A stretch of 42,746 bases of DNA. It comes from an uncultured Bacteroides sp. GTDB taxonomy: Bacteria; Bacteroidota; Bacteroidia; Bacteroidales; Bacteroidaceae. The stretch is from positions 1-42,746 of the forward strand of contig CALUJC010000028.1 of assembly GCA_944320865.1 (NCBI GenBank), in the 5' to 3' direction. A program made the position numbers and the translations under genes. The notes under the pieces are model-generated. The model had not been told where the DNA came from, did not search any database, and saw only the letters and a list, made by a program, of their open reading frames with translations. Below are positions 33,600 to 42,018 of this stretch, piece after piece (positions within the stretch are counted from its first letter, which is position 1; every line of letters starts with the position of its first letter).

Positions 33600-34021
33600 T
33601 TGTCAGTCTCCTCTCTATTTCGACCTTCTGGCACGAAGTGACGGGGTGGTAGGTTATTATTATACCTTATTTTCAGTAGGTTATAATTCATTTGGTGACA
33701 GGAGATTGTGTTTTTCTAACGGTCGAATTCCGTCTCCACTTTGTCAAAATCTATATACCTGCGTCGTGAAGTTCCGGCACACCTTATTTATATTGCTGAA
33801 TTTCAACCTCATGATGACGAAAATATATTAGATTAATGTGTACGGAGGCAAAGTTACTTATTATTCTCAAATATCCTATCCCATTCATTTCATTTATTGA
33901 GGGGAAGTCACGACTCTTTCATTTGGGACAGCATCCCTTCCCAAAAGGTTAGTGCGGAAAAGGAATATTTACAGAATCGTTCATTTCAAAGGCTATCATC
34001 CCCCTATTTCCTCCCAGACAT
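33600..34021. other. Gene-free stretch before the dispersed stem-loop repeat
   Basis: It contains a fragment (about 33,628-33,652, CACGAAGTGACGGGGTGGTAG) of the GC-rich repeat seen at 3038-3183 and 41,698-41,893. Nothing else is recognised. Long frames beginning here on the plus strand run antisense to the recombinase and are not supported. Confidence 0.5.
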
Positions 34022-34118
34022 GTCCGTATTTCCTACGGTCCACCTCCGACCCAATACACCGAAGGATTATCGGAGTTGTGTCGGACTTGTATCGGAGGAG
34101 AGTCGGAGGTGGTACGAC
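34022..34118. repeat. 98-bp dispersed stem-loop repeat, copy B
   Basis: Inverted copy of 1195-1292 with about three mismatches in the core. The 11-bp stem is retained at 34,040-34,050 and 34,102-34,112. Weaker similarity continues to about 34,250. Confidence 0.7.
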
Positions 34119-34316
34119 GTTAAGGCGGGCTGGATATGGCAATGTATTGATTTAGAATGCAATACGAGTTCATTTAAAAGTTATTATTGTAAGGAAATGA
34201 GAAAAATCGAAATTATTCATGTAAGCATTTATGAATTTTGGCATGAAAAAAAGTGCAAATTCCAATATATTTACATTCTATCTGCCTGCTTTGTAAGGAG
34301 GACTTTTGCGTGGCGG

Positions 34317-35495
34317 TTATTGCTGCCGTTTCCGTCGTCCGGCGCTTTTTTCCAGGTCGTGCACCACGGTCATGTCCATCACGTTGGCATAGCCTTGGGT
34401 GGTTTTCACGCTTTTGTGGCCAAGGAGCTTCTGCACGGTGGTGATGTTTACGCCGCTGTACACCAGCAGGGTGGCGTTGGTGTGGCGCGCGGTGTGGAAG
34501 GAGATGTGCTTCTGCAGCCCCGCCAGGCGGGACAGGGCTTGCAGCTGCTTGTTGACGTTGGAGTTGTTCTTCAGGCAGAAAAAGTCGTCCAGCCTTCCGG
34601 CATAGTGTTTCAAGATGTCCAGCCCCTTCCCGCCAAAAAGCAGGTAGATGGGCAGGCGCACCTCGGCGCGGGTCTTGACCGAACGGTACACCAGCCAGGT
34701 TTTATGCCCGATGGTCATCAGGTGGGCGGCCGAAAGGCTGTTGAAGTCGGAATAGCGCAGGCCGGCGTAGCAGCAAAACAGGAAGGCATCCAACGTATGC
34801 CGCAGGCGTGCCTGCCTGCCTTCGGGATGCAGGGCTTCCAGCCGGCGCAGTTCTTCGGGCGTCAGGTGTGAGTGTTTGTTCTCTACCGTTTTTATCTTGT
34901 ATTTCCGGAAGGGGTATTTTCCTACCTCCATATAGTCTTTGTTGATGGCCACGTTTACCTGCCGTTTCAAGTGTTTCATGTGCTTGGCCACGGTGTTCGG
35001 GTGATACCCTTTGGCACGGAGGTGCTGCTCGAAGGCTGCGACCAGTTCAAACGTCACGTCTTCGAAGGTGATGTCTTTCTTGAACTCCTCCAGCCGGGCT
35101 AGGGTGGTGAGGTGGTTGCGGCGGGTGCTTTCTTTGACGGGGGCATTTTCCACCTCCTGCCGGTAGAAGGCGGTGAACGAACGGTGGCTGCATTCATTCT
35201 CCACAGCGGCTTTCAAGGTGTCCAGTGTCACGTGTCGGCCTTGGCGGCGCAGTTCCAGTTCGGTTTTCTCCATCCGCTCCATTTGCCTGTGCATCAAGTG
35301 GTTCAAGTCGTCGGCATTGGGGTGCCGTTTCACCATGGCCCTGCGCGCGTCCCATTGCGTGGGCTTTAGGTACACTTGGGTGGAAAAGTACTTCTTCTTC
35401 CTTGCCAGATAGGCTTCTATTTGCACTAAGGCCATGCCTTGCCTGTTGAGGCGTTTTTTCCGGTTGTACACCAGTTTGTAAACTATTTTGTCCAT
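34317..35495 (-). CDS. Tyrosine site-specific recombinase (predicted shufflon invertase)
   Basis: 392 aa from ATG 35,495 (MDKIVYKLVYNRKKRL, the typical opening of Bacteroidetes recombinases); the frame is open to 35,600 but the extra part has no family match. An N-terminal arm-binding region and a SAM-like core-binding domain (about 105-200) precede the catalytic domain. Its key residues are all present: Arg247 (AGLRYSDF), Lys274 (SVKTRAEVR), His334 and Arg337 (HTARH), His360 (LLGHKSVKTT) and Tyr369. It lies divergent from the active susC, 455 bp away, and inside both predicted invertible segments. No other mobile-element genes accompany it, which fits a local DNA invertase rather than an integrative element. 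Confidence 0.9.
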   Translation of the reverse strand: MDKIVYKLVYNRKKRLNRQGMALVQIEAYLARKKKYFSTQVYLKPTQWDARRAMVKRHPNADDLNHLMHRQMERMEKTELELRRQGRHVTLDTLKAAVENECSHRSFTAFYRQEVENAPVKESTRRNHLTTLARLEEFKKDITFEDVTFELVAAFEQHLRAKGYHPNTVAKHMKHLKRQVNVAINKDYMEVGKYPFRKYKIKTVENKHSHLTPEELRRLEALHPEGRQARLRHTLDAFLFCCYAGLRYSDFNSLSAAHLMTIGHKTWLVYRSVKTRAEVRLPIYLLFGGKGLDILKHYAGRLDDFFCLKNNSNVNKQLQALSRLAGLQKHISFHTARHTNATLLVYSGVNITTVQKLLGHKSVKTTQGYANVMDMTVVHDLEKSAGRRKRQQ

Positions 35496-35949
35496 ATTTC
35501 CGTATTTTGATAAGTTGTCCGGAAAAATAAGACGGAGAAACGTGGGAAACGGTTGTTTCGCCCCTTTTTTTGCCCTTCCCCGCGTGCTGGACATCCCCAC
35601 GTCCGGTGCATATACCGGCCATTTCGCCCCCTTTGATTTCCTTATAAAATGGCATAAACTTGCGTTATCGGGGGCGTTTTTTTAACGATTCTATATTAAA
35701 AAGTGCATATATATTAAGAAGATTGCTAAAACTTGGGGCTTCATATTGCTACATCTTCTCCTGTTTATGCCGACTTATGTATAGACAACAGATGTTATTA
35801 AGCATAAAACACGAGAATTCGTAATCAAAATGACACATTTCCTTGCTTTTTTCAAATAAATGATGGCTGCTTTTATATTTATTAATACCTTTGCATTTCG
35901 TTAGAGTAAAGAACCAATTAATGTAAAGTTAAACTTTAAGAGAGATTTT
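35496..35949. other. Divergent regulatory region between recombinase and active susC
   Basis: The GC-rich left half (to about 35,690) precedes the recombinase. The right half is AT-rich and holds the susC promoter. Just before the susC start a small palindrome AAAGT-TAA-ACTTT (about 35,926-35,938) could be an operator or leader hairpin. No regulatory gene (hybrid two-component, sigma/anti-sigma) is next to the locus in this window. Confidence 0.55.
35886..35893 (+). promoter_or_regulatory. -7 element of the single active susC promoter
   Basis: TACCTTTG, a full match to TAnnTTTG, lies about 57 bp before the susC ATG. The -33 region is not a good match, so the promoter may need an activator. 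It lies within the segment that would invert, so it would serve whichever cassette is joined to it. Confidence 0.6.
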
Positions 35950-38940
35950 ATGAAAAGAAAATTAATGCTGTTATTGGCCTGCCTTTTTGTGGGGATAGGC
36001 TTAGCAACTGCCCAGACTCAGAAGGTCACAGGTGTTGTGATTTCTGAAGAAGACGGGCAGCCTGTTATCGGCGCTACTGTCCGTGTCGCAGATACGGACA
36101 TGGGTACCATTACCGACGTTGACGGTACATTTACTATTAACAATGTACCAAGTTCCGCGAATACTCTCATCATTTCCTTCGTGGGCATGCAGACGCAAGA
36201 GGTTGAAATTCAGCCGAATGTGGAGGTGTCGTTGAAGACGGACATGGAGATGCTGGATGAGGTGGTTGTAGTGGGCTATGGTACTGGGAAAAAACTCGGT
36301 TCTGTAGTAGGCTCGGTAAGCACCGTAGGCACTCAGAAGTTGGAAGCAAAACCCAATATGAACTTCGGCGATGCCTTGCAAGGACAGGTGGCCGGCCTCC
36401 AGGTAATGACCTCATCCGGTGAACCTACTGCCACTTCAAGCATGCGTATCCGTGGTGTCTCTACGCTGAACGCCGGTACTGAGCCTCTTTATATATTGGA
36501 TGGCGCGCCGGTTTCTGCAAACGTGTTTACTTCGTTGAACCCGAACGACATTGAGCACATCACCGTGCTGAAGGATGCTGCTTCGACCTCTATATATGGT
36601 GCACGTGCAGCCAACGGCGTTATCTTCATCACCACCAAGCGCGGCAAAGGTGGCGAGACAGCAGAAGTGACCGTGCGCGGCACCTACGGTATCTCGCAAC
36701 TGCCGGATATGAGCAAGGACATGATGAACGCGCGGCAGTATATGGACTTCCGTGCCATATATAACCCTAACATCGTGAACGACCCCACCTACCAGCAGCA
36801 GTTGGCCCGCCTCAACAAGTATGGGCTGAGCATGGACTGGCAGGACTACGTGATGAACAACAGCGCACCGACCTACACAGTGGATGCCAGCATCAGCGGC
36901 TCGAGCGAGAAGACCAACTACTACATCAGTGCAGGCCACTTCGACCAGGAGGGTACTTCTTTCCAGTCGTACCTGAAACGCCACAACGTGCGCATGAACC
37001 TCAACAGCAAGGTGAACGACTGGCTGCGCGTGGGCATGAACGCATACATGTCTTATCAAGACTATTCTACGACTTTGGGTTCCAGCACGAGTGACGGGCG
37101 CTTAGCCATTTATTCTCCATTGGTAATGGCCCGCATGGGTAGCCCCATGGACTTCCCCTATGAAATCATCGAGAACGGCGACGGCACTTGGAGCAAGGGC
37201 GAAGAAACGATGACGACAAGCTTTGGCCTGTCCAACCCGATATTGATTTTCCGCAACAGCCGCGCCAGGTATGAACAGACCCGTGGCAACATGATGGCCT
37301 TCGAGGAACTGACCCCGGTGAAAGGGCTCACCATCCGCGCCCAACAGGCTTATGAAGGCTTCATCGTGAAATACCGTAGCGAGAATGACCCTTGGGAGAA
37401 TAATGAATACAACGGCAGCCTGGGCGAACAGTTCCAACGTGGCTCGCAATGGACGTTCACCAATACAGCCGAGTATAAGCACTCGTTCAACAAGGTGCAC
37501 AACATGACCCTCCTTGCCGGACAGGAAAGCATCCTCTACGGCATGGACCTGTTCAACGTGAGCGGTAGCGGCATTACCGACGTGCGCCTGTACCAGATAG
37601 CAAACCTTACCCCCTCTTCTCTCTCCGCCAACGGAAAACGTGAAGAGTATGTGTTCAACTCCTACTTCTTCCGTGGAGAATATAACTACGATGAAAAGTA
37701 CTACGTGGAAGGCTCCTACCGCCGCGACGGCTCGTCACGCTTCAGCCCCGACAACCGCTGGGCCAACTTCTACGCTTTCGGCCTCATGTGGGACATGAAG
37801 AAAGAAGCCTGGCTGCAGGATACCAACTGGATGAACGACCTGCGCCTGAAGGTGACCTACGGAACGACCGGTAACTCAGAAATCGGAAACTACGCCTATA
37901 TGGGTTCTGTTGCAGCAAATAGCAATTACAACTACAACGGCCAGACAGGCTGGATTGTGGGCACCGTGGGCAACAGCGACCTGACTTGGGAAACCCAGAA
38001 GAACCTGACGGCCGGATTCGCCGCCCGCCTGTTTGACCGCGTAGATTTGAGCTTCGACTACTACCGCAAGACCACCGTAGACATGCTGATGGAAGCGCCC
38101 ATGTCGTGGACGACCGGACACAACTCCGTGATGACCAACGTGGGCAGCCTGCGCAACCAGGGCTTTGAGGCTTCGTTTGGCGTGGACATCTTCAACAACA
38201 ACCGCATCAAGTGGAACGTGTATGGCAACGTGGCTTATAACAAGACCATCATCACCAAACTGTACAACGGACTGAACGAACTGACCATGGCCGACTATGG
38301 TATGAAGTGGCAGGTAGGACACGACCCCAACGAACAGTATGCAGTGAAGTTTGCCGGTGTTGACCCGCGCGACGGCGAGGCCATGTACTACGACCTGAAC
38401 GGCAACATCACCAAAGAATACTCGCAAGAATACATGCAGCTTATCGGCAAGAGTATGGTTTCGCCTTGGTCGGGAGGCTTTGGAACGTCTGTCAGCTGGA
38501 AAGGCCTGACAGTGAATGCCGACTTCTCGTGGATTGGCGAACGCTGGATGAAGGACCTCGACCGCCTCTTTACCGAAAGTCCGGAAAATATCAGTATGAT
38601 TAATATGTCGACCAACATGCTGAACATGTGGCAAGAACCGGGCGACGTGACCAGCATACCTAAAGCCAGCGTAGCCCGCACTTACTTCGGCTATACGGAC
38701 ATGTACCTCAGCAACGCGGCCTTCCTGCGACTGAAGAACCTGACCATAGCCTACGACCTGCCCCAGCACCTGCTGAAGAAGACCAAGATTGTTAAGGGCG
38801 TCAGGGTCTTTGCCACAGGACGCAACCTGCTGACCTTTACCAGCTACACGGGTCTCGACCCCGAAGTGGACAGCAACGGTACACGAGGAGAATATCCTAA
38901 CCCCAAGCAATACACCATCGGACTCGAAGTTAAATTCTAA
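35950..38940 (+). CDS. SusC/RagA TonB-dependent transporter, intact and active copy (cassette 3)
   Basis: 996 aa. SusC proteins import nutrients through the outer membrane as dimers with SusD, powered by TonB. The signal peptide is MKRKLMLLLACLFVGIGLATAQ. The carboxypeptidase-regulatory-like domain (about 25-100) begins VTGVVISEEDGQPVIGATV. The TonB-box region is DEVVVVGYGT (103-112). The plug shows YILDGAPVSANVF and LKDAASTSIYGARAANGVI, and the barrel ends in VKF. The predicted crossover lies at codons 68-74, between the shared head and the cassette-specific TonB box, plug and barrel. The gene is the only one of the three with a promoter and a secretion signal. Confidence 0.96.
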   Translation: MKRKLMLLLACLFVGIGLATAQTQKVTGVVISEEDGQPVIGATVRVADTDMGTITDVDGTFTINNVPSSANTLIISFVGMQTQEVEIQPNVEVSLKTDMEMLDEVVVVGYGTGKKLGSVVGSVSTVGTQKLEAKPNMNFGDALQGQVAGLQVMTSSGEPTATSSMRIRGVSTLNAGTEPLYILDGAPVSANVFTSLNPNDIEHITVLKDAASTSIYGARAANGVIFITTKRGKGGETAEVTVRGTYGISQLPDMSKDMMNARQYMDFRAIYNPNIVNDPTYQQQLARLNKYGLSMDWQDYVMNNSAPTYTVDASISGSSEKTNYYISAGHFDQEGTSFQSYLKRHNVRMNLNSKVNDWLRVGMNAYMSYQDYSTTLGSSTSDGRLAIYSPLVMARMGSPMDFPYEIIENGDGTWSKGEETMTTSFGLSNPILIFRNSRARYEQTRGNMMAFEELTPVKGLTIRAQQAYEGFIVKYRSENDPWENNEYNGSLGEQFQRGSQWTFTNTAEYKHSFNKVHNMTLLAGQESILYGMDLFNVSGSGITDVRLYQIANLTPSSLSANGKREEYVFNSYFFRGEYNYDEKYYVEGSYRRDGSSRFSPDNRWANFYAFGLMWDMKKEAWLQDTNWMNDLRLKVTYGTTGNSEIGNYAYMGSVAANSNYNYNGQTGWIVGTVGNSDLTWETQKNLTAGFAARLFDRVDLSFDYYRKTTVDMLMEAPMSWTTGHNSVMTNVGSLRNQGFEASFGVDIFNNNRIKWNVYGNVAYNKTIITKLYNGLNELTMADYGMKWQVGHDPNEQYAVKFAGVDPRDGEAMYYDLNGNITKEYSQEYMQLIGKSMVSPWSGGFGTSVSWKGLTVNADFSWIGERWMKDLDRLFTESPENISMINMSTNMLNMWQEPGDVTSIPKASVARTYFGYTDMYLSNAAFLRLKNLTIAYDLPQHLLKKTKIVKGVRVFATGRNLLTFTSYTGLDPEVDSNGTRGEYPNPKQYTIGLEVKF
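36151..36170 (+). other. Predicted inversion crossover site, active locus
   Basis: AGTTCCGCGAATACTCTCAT is identical to the two silent sites but in the opposite orientation, so recombination would invert the segment between. It lies in frame (codon 68 starts at 36,151), hence any exchange keeps the reading frame. Confidence 0.75.
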
Positions 38941-38960
38941 ACAGAAAGGAAACAAAAAAC

Positions 38961-40469
38961 ATGAAGACGAAAAAAATAACTACATACCTCCTGGCTACGG
39001 CCTGCGCGGCCGTGTTCGCTTCGTGCGACATGGATAAGTACCCCTACGACCGCATTCCGGTGGAGAACGCCGTAACCAACCTGAGCGACTGCCAGAACCT
39101 GCGCAGTGGCATGTACCGCGACCTGCGCATCCTATCTTCCTCGCAGGACAACTTCCTGGCCACCGAAATGCAGGCCGACTGCATTGTACCCACCGCCAGC
39201 CACGGCCACACTTACTCTCCGCAGTACCTGTGGACGATGGGAGCCAGCGAAGGTACGGTAACCCAAGTATGGGCCAATAACTACGTAGCCATTGCCCAAT
39301 GTAACCTGCTGATAGGCGGCATTCCCAGCCTGGAGGAATCGGGCGCACTGAGCGAGGCTGATATGACAACAGCCCGCAACATCCTGGGCGAGGCTTACAT
39401 GGTGCGCGCCATGTGCTACTTCGACCTGGCTACCAAATTCTGCAACCTCTATGATGCAGCTACGGCAGAAAATGAAATGGGTGTGCCCCTGGTGACGGAA
39501 TATGCTCCCTCCGGCGACAACTCCACCTACCCGGGCCGCAGCTCGCTGGCCGCTACCTACCAGCGCATTACGGACGACATTGCCAGCGCAAAGGCCAACA
39601 TGACGGCAGCCGGCGAAACGGCCTCCATCTACCTGACCGTGGACGCGCTGACGGCTTTTGAAGCCCGTGTAGCCCTCATGATGGGCAACTACGAGACGGC
39701 CGCAGAGAATGCCATGGCACTCATCAACGGGCAGAAATATCCGCTGATTACCGATGCCGGCCAATTTGCCAACATGTGGAAGAACGATGCCGGCTCCGAA
39801 CTGATTTGCCAGCTCTATGCCGACCAGCAGGAGACAACCACCGCTATGGGAAGCTACTTTCTCGATGAAGTTTACGAAAGCCAGAGCATGCTTCCGGCCT
39901 ACGATATCCTGACCATGTACAGCGAGGGCGACATCCGTTTCAACGCCTACTTCACCAGCATTCCTGTCAACATTTCGGGAACGACATACGAAGGACTTTA
40001 CAGCATCAACAAGTATCCGGGCAACCCGGCCCTGAACAGCGGTTCGGTGAACGAAATGCGTAACAAGGTGAAAATCTTCCGCATCGCCGAAATGTATCTC
40101 ATCGCTGCTGAAGCCTACTACATGCAGGGCGGCGCAGCCAATGAAACCTCTGCCTACAACGTGCTCTACCAACTGATGTCGGCACGCGATGCTTCCGTAC
40201 AGAACCAGCCGGTAAGCGGTAACTTGCTGCGCGACCTTATCCGCGACGAACGCCTGAAGGAACTGTGCTATGAGGGCTTCCGTTGGCTCGACTTGAAACG
40301 CTATGGCGAAGGCTTCACCCGCATGGCTTCGCAAGCAGATAAACTGTCCTATGTGCAAGGGTTGAACCTGCAGATAAGTGCTGACAATACGCAGTGGCTG
40401 TGGCCTATTCCGCAAGAAGAAATCGATGCCAACCCGCAAATCAAAGGACAACAGAACCCCGGTTATTAA
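38961..40469 (+). CDS. SusD/RagB family nutrient-binding outer-membrane lipoprotein, cassette 3
   Basis: 502 aa with a lipoprotein signal (CAAVFASC). SusD features include ILGEAYMVRAMCYFDLATKF, FRIAEMYLIAAEAYYMQG, RDERLKELCYEGFRWLDLKR and the classic ending WPIPQEEIDANPQIKGQQNPGY-like tail. It starts 20 bp after susC and precedes the lipoprotein gene by 21 bp. In the present orientation this is the expressed binding partner. Confidence 0.95.
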   Translation: MKTKKITTYLLATACAAVFASCDMDKYPYDRIPVENAVTNLSDCQNLRSGMYRDLRILSSSQDNFLATEMQADCIVPTASHGHTYSPQYLWTMGASEGTVTQVWANNYVAIAQCNLLIGGIPSLEESGALSEADMTTARNILGEAYMVRAMCYFDLATKFCNLYDAATAENEMGVPLVTEYAPSGDNSTYPGRSSLAATYQRITDDIASAKANMTAAGETASIYLTVDALTAFEARVALMMGNYETAAENAMALINGQKYPLITDAGQFANMWKNDAGSELICQLYADQQETTTAMGSYFLDEVYESQSMLPAYDILTMYSEGDIRFNAYFTSIPVNISGTTYEGLYSINKYPGNPALNSGSVNEMRNKVKIFRIAEMYLIAAEAYYMQGGAANETSAYNVLYQLMSARDASVQNQPVSGNLLRDLIRDERLKELCYEGFRWLDLKRYGEGFTRMASQADKLSYVQGLNLQISADNTQWLWPIPQEEIDANPQIKGQQNPGY

Positions 40470-40490
40470 TCTATATAAGGAATTGACAAC

Positions 40491-41354
40491 ATGAGAAAAT
40501 ATATCAAATTATTGGCGTTTCTCTGTCTGCCGCTGGCTTTTACAGCTTGCGATGACGATGAGAACCTGAACGGCGGCGAGGCTACCGTTCAATTCCAAGC
40601 TGCTTCCCTTACCATATCTGAGGTGGCTACTTCCCTCGACCTCCCTATTGTGGTGACGGGTGAACATGACGGGCTGATTAAAGTGCGTGTAGAATACAAA
40701 GAAGCCCACGGGTTGAAAGACGATGAAAACGTCATCATCACTTCCCGTGACCTGCTGATACCTGCCGGCACGGAACAAGTAGAGGTGGAAACCCGCCTTT
40801 CCGTAGCCAACGACGAGATGGAAACCGGGCGCATACTGGCTTTTGAAATTGTAGACGTGCAAGGTGCCACATTAGGCACCAATGCGATTTGCGAGGTTAG
40901 CCTGAAGGAAGCAAGCCCTATAGAAGGCTCTTATGCCTTGACCGGTATGGATTTAAGAACAAGTTCAGTAGGTAGCACGCTTTGCACACTGACATTGTCT
41001 GAAGCGGCCGCGAATACGCTTGAACTGAACTTCGGCATGGGTGCCATTGTGTCCTGCCCATTTGCTGAAGGAGAAAAAGAAGGCGATTACGTCATCCAAA
41101 TCCCCGGCTTGAGCGAGATAGGACAAGGTCTTTCACTGGCTTTGTTTGATGCAGCTTCCATGAGCCTTTACCCAAATGACTTCACCGGCCATTTCGATGG
41201 CGAGACGAAAGTCATTACCTTGGAGCCTGCCACAACTCCCGACTTAGGCATCTGCTTTGTCGACATGAGTACCATGAGTTTGTACTACGCATGGACGGCT
41301 TATACTGACCAAACTACGGGTGAGACCGTCCCCTTGCAAATGATTAAACAATAA
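40491..41354 (+). CDS. Surface lipoprotein, third gene of SusCD cassette 3
   Basis: 287 aa with a lipoprotein signal (LPLAFTAC, Cys about 20) followed by an Asp-rich stretch. The N-terminal half resembles Calx-beta-like domains (EVATSLDLPIVVTGEHDGLI, RDLLIPAGTEQVEVETRLSV); the rest is beta-rich without recognised enzymatic residues. Like the third genes of the other cassettes, it probably aids ligand binding at the surface. It is followed by a terminator, closing the active operon. Confidence 0.78.
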   Translation: MRKYIKLLAFLCLPLAFTACDDDENLNGGEATVQFQAASLTISEVATSLDLPIVVTGEHDGLIKVRVEYKEAHGLKDDENVIITSRDLLIPAGTEQVEVETRLSVANDEMETGRILAFEIVDVQGATLGTNAICEVSLKEASPIEGSYALTGMDLRTSSVGSTLCTLTLSEAAANTLELNFGMGAIVSCPFAEGEKEGDYVIQIPGLSEIGQGLSLALFDAASMSLYPNDFTGHFDGETKVITLEPATTPDLGICFVDMSTMSLYYAWTAYTDQTTGETVPLQMIKQ

Positions 41355-41374
41355 GTTTAGGATACCCTATTTAG

Positions 41375-41420
41375 AAAGAGAGCTGCCGGAGTTTGTCTTT
41401 CCGTGCAGCTCTCTTTTTTT
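41375..41420 (+). terminator. Rho-independent terminator of the active SusCD operon
   Basis: The stem AAAGAGAGCTGC pairs with GCAGCTCTCTTT, with an inner CGGA / TCCG pair, and is followed by a run of seven Ts. It lies 20 bp after the lipoprotein stop. Confidence 0.9.
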
Positions 41421-41509
41421 GGATTCCTCCGGGAAATGCGTAGACAAATGATAATTTAGTGGGGCGTAGCCCCGAAATGAAGAATGAAGAATGATGAATG
41501 AAGAATTTA
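41421..41509. other. Short repeat-bearing spacer
   Basis: It holds an AATGATAATTTAG word (about 41,447-41,459) that also occurs at the start codons of aroA, hflX and marC, and GAATGAAGAA words of the 5.6-kb repeat family. No gene is present. Confidence 0.5.
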
Positions 41510-41682
41510 GAGCCTGTTTAAATTTTGCTCAGCCTCATTTTGAGGACTGTTTTCGAGGATATTTTTCTGTTGTCATGAGGAGCGTAGCGGGCTACGTGAC
41601 GAATAACAACAGGAAAAGAGACCGGAAAGAGGCTCAAAAAGGGGCTGATAAAAACTTAAAAGAGGAAAATTTAAACAGGCTC
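41510..41682 (+). mobile_element. 173-bp MITE, copy 2
   Basis: Same element as 1418-1590, inverted, with ends GAGCCTGTTTAAATTTT and complement. It is flanked on both sides by TTA (41,507-41,509 and 41,683-41,685), a plausible 3-bp target duplication. It has the same central palindrome and encodes nothing convincing. Confidence 0.78.
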
Positions 41683-41697
41683 TTACAGATGATATAA

Positions 41698-41893
41698 TGG
41701 GCAGCGGTAACTTGATTCCCCTCCTCCGGGGAGGTTGCCCTCCCCCGATAACGGGGGAGATAGGTGAAGCCGGAGGGGGTGGGTGGCACGAAGTGACGGG
41801 GTAGTAGCGAATAATCACTTGTTTTATAAAAGGTTACCCTACCACCTCCCCCTTCGGGTACTCCTCCTCCCCGGAGGAGGAGAATTCTGTTAC
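41698..41893. repeat. GC-rich double-hairpin repeat, second copy
   Basis: Inverted and longer copy of 3038-3183. It shares GAATTCTCCTCCTCC, CCCGAAGGGGGAGGTGGTAG and CCCGTCACTTCGTGCCACC (as reverse complement) and has an extra CTCCCCCGATAACGGGGGAG hairpin at about 41,732-41,761. It is non-coding, with potential for strong RNA folding between the active operon and marC. Confidence 0.7.
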
Positions 41894-42018
41894 ATCGCTA
41901 ATTCTTCATTCTTAATTCTTCATTAAAGCGCGCTTGCGCGCTAAATTCCCATTTACCACCTACGCATTTGTCGGATGAACCTATTTCCCTGTTAAGTGAA
42001 AACTCAGACATGCAACCT

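Larger units (their letters stand above)
25296..36170. other. Predicted SusC/SusD shufflon (invertible locus)
   Basis: One active head (promoter, signal peptide, 67 codons) at 35,886-36,150 and two inverted silent susC bodies beginning at 32,800 and 25,315 share an identical 20-bp junction. Inversion 32,800-36,151 (about 3.35 kb) would express cassette 2; inversion 25,315-36,151 (about 10.8 kb) would express cassette 1. The tyrosine recombinase gene moves with the head in both cases. The two silent sites are in direct orientation to each other, so recombination between them would delete about 7.5 kb. Switching itself is inferred from structure and from known Bacteroides fragilis SusC/SusD shufflons. 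Confidence 0.8.

Noticed and set aside
33897-34871. A 324-codon plus-strand frame over the recombinase
   Set aside because: More than half is antisense to the recombinase catalytic domain, and the rest is the dispersed stem-loop repeat.
34317-35495. Recombinase as part of an integrative or conjugative element
   Set aside because: No transfer, mobilisation, excisionase or replication genes and no tRNA attachment site are visible around it.
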